Shown here: positions 61,443 through 64,000 of the stretch, one piece after another
How positions within the stretch are numbered: position 1 is the first letter of the stretch
Layout of the letters: each line of letters begins with the position of its first letter
Assembly: GCA_033549245.1 (NCBI GenBank)
Contig: JAWSUW010000001.1
Coordinates: 1-64,000, forward strand
Direction of reading: 5' to 3'
DNA: 64,000 nt
Source: Fusibacter_D sp033549245
GTDB taxonomy: Bacteria; Bacillota; Clostridia; Peptostreptococcales; Acidaminobacteraceae
Program-made: the position numbers and the translations under genes
The notes under the pieces: model-generated
The model's input: the letters and a program-made list of their open reading frames with translations, nothing else
The model's database searches: none
Told to the model about the DNA's origin: nothing

Positions 61443-62575
61443 TGGCGAGACAAGTTAAGTTTCTTCAAGGAAATGAAGCATGTGTAGAAGGTGCATTGAT
61501 GGCCGGTATGCGATTTTATTCAGGATATCCAATTACTCCTTCAACTGAAATTGCTGAATTATCTGCAGAGAAATTACCGAGATTAGGCGGAAAATTTATT
61601 CAAATGGAAGATGAAATTGCGGGTATTGCCGCTGCAATCGGTGCATCACTCACCGGTCTCAAATCAATGACGGCGACATCCGGACCTGGATTCTCGCTTA
61701 AGCAAGAAAACATCGGGTACGCAGCTTTGACTGAAATTCCCCTTGTGATAGTTAATGTACAACGTGGAGGACCAAGTACAGGACTTCCTACAGCACCGGG
61801 TCAAGGTGACGTAATGCAGGCGATGTGGGGAACCCACGGAGATCATCCTGTCATTTGTTTGACACCGGATTCAGTAAAAGAAACATTTGATTTGACCGTG
61901 AGAGCTTTCAACCTCGCGGAAAAATATAGAACACCTGTCATTTTGTTGACTGACGAAATCACAGGCCATATGCGTGAAAAAATCGAAATTCCAGATCAAT
62001 CTGAAATTGAAGTTTACAATAGAAAAAGACCTGAAAAAGGTGACGATTACAAAGCCTATAAAGTTTATGACGGAGATATCGTTCCAAAAATGGCCAATTT
62101 TGGTGAAGGATTCAGATACCATGTCACTGGCCTTATGCACGACGAAACCGGATTCCCAAGCAACAGCACAAAGAATGCGGGAATTCTCATGGATCGTCTC
62201 ATGGCAAAAATTACAGATCATCTCGATGATCTTGTGGATTACGAGGAAATCGAACTCGAAGATGCGGAATATGTCATAGTTGCATACGGCGGAAATGCAA
62301 GAACTGCAAAATCAGCCGTAAAGAAACTTAGAGCAGAAGGCATCAAGGTTGGACTATTCAGACCAATCACTCTTTGGCCGTTTGCTGAAGCCCGCATGAA
62401 CGAAATCAGTAAAAATGTCAAAGATATACTGGTGACTGAACTCAACTACGGTCAACTTAAACTTGAAGTGGAACGTGTTGTCAAAGGCAATTGCCCAGTT
62501 AGATTCTTTGGTAAAGCCAACGGTGAAGTTTTGACACCGGAAGAATTGATCCTTAATTTTAAGGAGGTACTCTAG
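61442..62575 (+). CDS. korA: 2-oxoacid:ferredoxin oxidoreductase, alpha subunit
   Basis: A 377-residue subunit (GNEACVEGALMAGMRFYSGYPITPSTE, typical start) of an oxidoreductase that decarboxylates 2-oxoacids to acyl-CoA with ferredoxin reduction. The Kor (2-oxoglutarate) or Vor (branched-chain) preference cannot be set from sequence; in an amino-acid fermenter either fits. korB starts directly after the stop codon (TAGATG). Confidence 0.92.
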   Translation: MARQVKFLQGNEACVEGALMAGMRFYSGYPITPSTEIAELSAEKLPRLGGKFIQMEDEIAGIAAAIGASLTGLKSMTATSGPGFSLKQENIGYAALTEIPLVIVNVQRGGPSTGLPTAPGQGDVMQAMWGTHGDHPVICLTPDSVKETFDLTVRAFNLAEKYRTPVILLTDEITGHMREKIEIPDQSEIEVYNRKRPEKGDDYKAYKVYDGDIVPKMANFGEGFRYHVTGLMHDETGFPSNSTKNAGILMDRLMAKITDHLDDLVDYEEIELEDAEYVIVAYGGNARTAKSAVKKLRAEGIKVGLFRPITLWPFAEARMNEISKNVKDILVTELNYGQLKLEVERVVKGNCPVRFFGKANGEVLTPEELILNFKEVL

Positions 62576-63391
62576 ATGAATCATCCATTGGTTGAAAATT
62601 ATTTTAGAATGGACAAGTTTCCACATATATGGTGTCCTGGATGTGGCCATGGTATTATAATGGCTTCCATCGCCAGAGCAATCGAGAAACTTGGACTGGA
62701 CAAAGACAAGGTTTGTGTGGTCTCTGGTATCGGATGCTCTTCAAGAGCTCCAGGATATATGGATTTCAACACTCTTCACACAACACATGGTAGAGCTCTT
62801 GCTTTTGCAACTGGAGTCAAACTTGCCAACCCTGAACTTGAAGTCATTGTCATCTCTGGTGATGGAGATCTTTCTGCAATTGGTGGTAATCACTTGATCC
62901 ACGCCGCAAGAAGAAACATCGGACTCACAACCATCTGTTTCAACAACAACATTTACGGTATGACCGGTGGACAATACTCACCGACTACACCAACGCATGA
63001 TAAAGGCACTACCGCACCTTACGGCAACATTGACAAACCTTTTGACATCACACAACTTGCGATTGGAGCGGGAGCAACTTATGCCGCAAAGACCACTGTG
63101 TATCATGTCAATCAGATGGACAAGTTCATTGAATCTGCCATCAAGCACAAAGGATTTTCACTTGTTGAAGCGATTTCCATTTGTCCGACATACTACGGTA
63201 GAAAGAACAAAAAAGGTTCTGTGGTCGATATGATGACATTCCTTAAAGACAGTTTTGTTGATCATAAAGTCGCTGAAAAATTGCCAGCTGAGAAAAAAGA
63301 AGGCAAGTTCTTGATGGGCGAATTCATCAACAAAATCGAACCGGAGTATACAGAACTTTATGATGGAATCATTGAAAGCCTAAAAAAGTAG
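62576..63391 (+). CDS. korB: 2-oxoacid:ferredoxin oxidoreductase, beta (TPP) subunit
   Basis: A 271-residue thiamine diphosphate subunit. HIWCPGCGHGIIMASIARAI and SGIGCSSRAPGYMDF bind the cluster and cofactor; SGDGDLSAIGGNHL...NNNIYGMTGGQYSPT is the TPP motif. It works with KorA and the gamma subunit that follows after 13 bases. Confidence 0.94.
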   Translation: MNHPLVENYFRMDKFPHIWCPGCGHGIIMASIARAIEKLGLDKDKVCVVSGIGCSSRAPGYMDFNTLHTTHGRALAFATGVKLANPELEVIVISGDGDLSAIGGNHLIHAARRNIGLTTICFNNNIYGMTGGQYSPTTPTHDKGTTAPYGNIDKPFDITQLAIGAGATYAAKTTVYHVNQMDKFIESAIKHKGFSLVEAISICPTYYGRKNKKGSVVDMMTFLKDSFVDHKVAEKLPAEKKEGKFLMGEFINKIEPEYTELYDGIIESLKK

Positions 63392-63404
63392 TGAGGAGAT
63401 AGTG

Positions 63405-63944
63405 ATGAGTAAGCAATTAGAATTAAGACTGTCCGGATCAGGCGGACAAGGACTGATCACCGCTGGAATCATATTGGCTGAAGCGGCACTGAAAGATGAT
63501 AAAAATGCCATCCAGACACAAAGTTATGGTCCAGAAGCACGCGGTGGAGCAAGTAAAGCCGAAGTCATCATCAGTGACGATGTCATCGACTTTCCTAAAG
63601 TGACAATGCCGAATATGACACTTGCTCTCACACAGATCGCAAGTGACAAATATATAATGGATATTTCTGAAGATGGCACTGTAATCGTAGATGACTCAAT
63701 TGTATTGCCAGAAGGCATCAAAGCTGGTAAAATTTTAAGAGTACCGATCATTAAGACCGCAAAAACAGAAGTCGGCAAAGAAATCGTAGCCAACATCATC
63801 GCGCTCGGATTGATCGTGGGTCTTACTGGCATCGTCACAAGAGAAAGTCTTGAGGCGGCCATCATGTCAAGAGTTCCAAGAGGTACGGAAGAACTCAATA
63901 AAATGGCTCTTCAAAAAGGATACGAATTGGCAAAACTATATTAA
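63405..63944 (+). CDS. korC: 2-oxoacid:ferredoxin oxidoreductase, gamma subunit
   Basis: A 179-residue gamma subunit: LRLSGSGGQGLITAGIILAEAA and QTQSYGPEARGGASKAEVIIS are diagnostic of the POR/KOR gamma domain. GAGGAG (63393-63398) sets the ATG at 63405, with a GTG at 63402 as a close alternative. It completes the korDABC set. Confidence 0.92.
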   Translation: MSKQLELRLSGSGGQGLITAGIILAEAALKDDKNAIQTQSYGPEARGGASKAEVIISDDVIDFPKVTMPNMTLALTQIASDKYIMDISEDGTVIVDDSIVLPEGIKAGKILRVPIIKTAKTEVGKEIVANIIALGLIVGLTGIVTRESLEAAIMSRVPRGTEELNKMALQKGYELAKLY

Positions 63945-63958
63945 GAAATGGTGATCAA

Positions 63959-64000
63959 ATGGCGCATGCAGATTTGTTAGGACGCATCAGACAACAGTAT
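63959..64000 (+). CDS. Start of an unidentified gene, cut by the window edge
   Basis: Fourteen codons (MAHADLLGRIRQQY) open to the right edge, 14 bases after korC. A weak purine-rich AAATGGTGAT lies before it. A CoA transferase or another oxoacid-fermentation gene would fit the context, but the fragment is too short to identify. Confidence 0.4.
   Translation, partial: MAHADLLGRIRQQY

Noticed and set aside
1..64000. CRISPR arrays, tRNA and rRNA genes
   Set aside because: No regularly spaced direct repeats were seen, and no tRNA or rRNA sequence was recognised by eye.

Overview
The window looks like a chromosomal segment of a low- to mid-GC anaerobic Firmicute (class Clostridia). Pointers are a complete clostridial-type ornithine fermentation cluster, a T-box ahead of alaS, an OLE RNA with its partner protein, ribonuclease J, IreB, a Kor-type ferredoxin oxidoreductase, strong GGAGG ribosome binding sites, and Firmicute gene orders (alaS-ireB-ruvX-mltG-trmR-trhP-udk; nusB-xseA-xseB-ispA-dxs-tlyA-argR-recN). 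An amino-acid-fermenting relative of Acetoanaerobium, Fusibacter or Acidaminobacter is a reasonable guess, but the genus cannot be fixed from sequence alone. Almost all genes are on the + strand. There are no rRNA or tRNA genes, no CRISPR array, and no intact insertion sequence.

Region 1 (1-13.5 kb): the 3' part of aspS and an RseC-like membrane protein, then a sigma-54 enhancer-binding regulator, an EAL/CBS/GGDEF protein and the ornithine operon ord-ortA-ortB-oraS-oraE-(MutL-like)-orr. Upstream of ord lies a near-consensus -24/-12 sigma-54 promoter, preceded by three copies of a GCAA-N6-TTGC inverted repeat, the layout expected for a RocR-like regulator. Orr makes D-ornithine, OraSE makes 2,4-diaminopentanoate, Ord makes 2-amino-4-oxopentanoate, and OrtAB splits this with CoA to alanine and acetyl-CoA.

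Region 2 (13.5-24.1 kb): a GGGGACAGGTC nested palindrome, two response-regulator proteins, a second copy of the palindrome, a protein with a good sigma-28 promoter, a FadR-type regulator, rarA, and a compact type IV pilus cluster (pilC, a pilin-like protein, two prepilins, a PilX-like protein, pilT) followed by a secreted transglutaminase and a DJ-1/PfpI protein.

Region 3 (24.1-40.2 kb): an orphan membrane protein, the Rrf2-iscS-iscU module with a clear promoter, T-box-alaS, ireB, an aldo/keto reductase-ferredoxin, ruvX, a DUF1292 protein, fur, rnj, mltG, a tRNA wobble-uridine modification pair (trmR, U32 peptidase), udk, a degenerate PilT paralogue, aroK and aroQ.

Region 4 (40.2-55.5 kb): efp, a CD1247-type zinc-ribbon protein, Asp23, nusB, a TsaD-like paralogue, xseA, xseB, ispA and a PAP2-like protein. 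Next come a roughly 550-nt structured non-coding RNA matching OLE RNA in position and context, directly followed by oapA, then dxs, tlyA, two half-size chromate transporters, argR, recN, a membrane diguanylate cyclase and xerD.

Region 5 (55.5-64 kb): deoB-pdp nucleoside salvage, a CCA-adding-type enzyme, scpA-scpB, a GNAT acetyltransferase, the korD-A-B-C 2-oxoacid:ferredoxin oxidoreductase, and the first codons of another gene.

The most striking items are the OLE RNA/OapA system, the sigma-54-controlled ornithine operon, the degenerate second PilT, and the nested GGGGACAGGTC palindromes.
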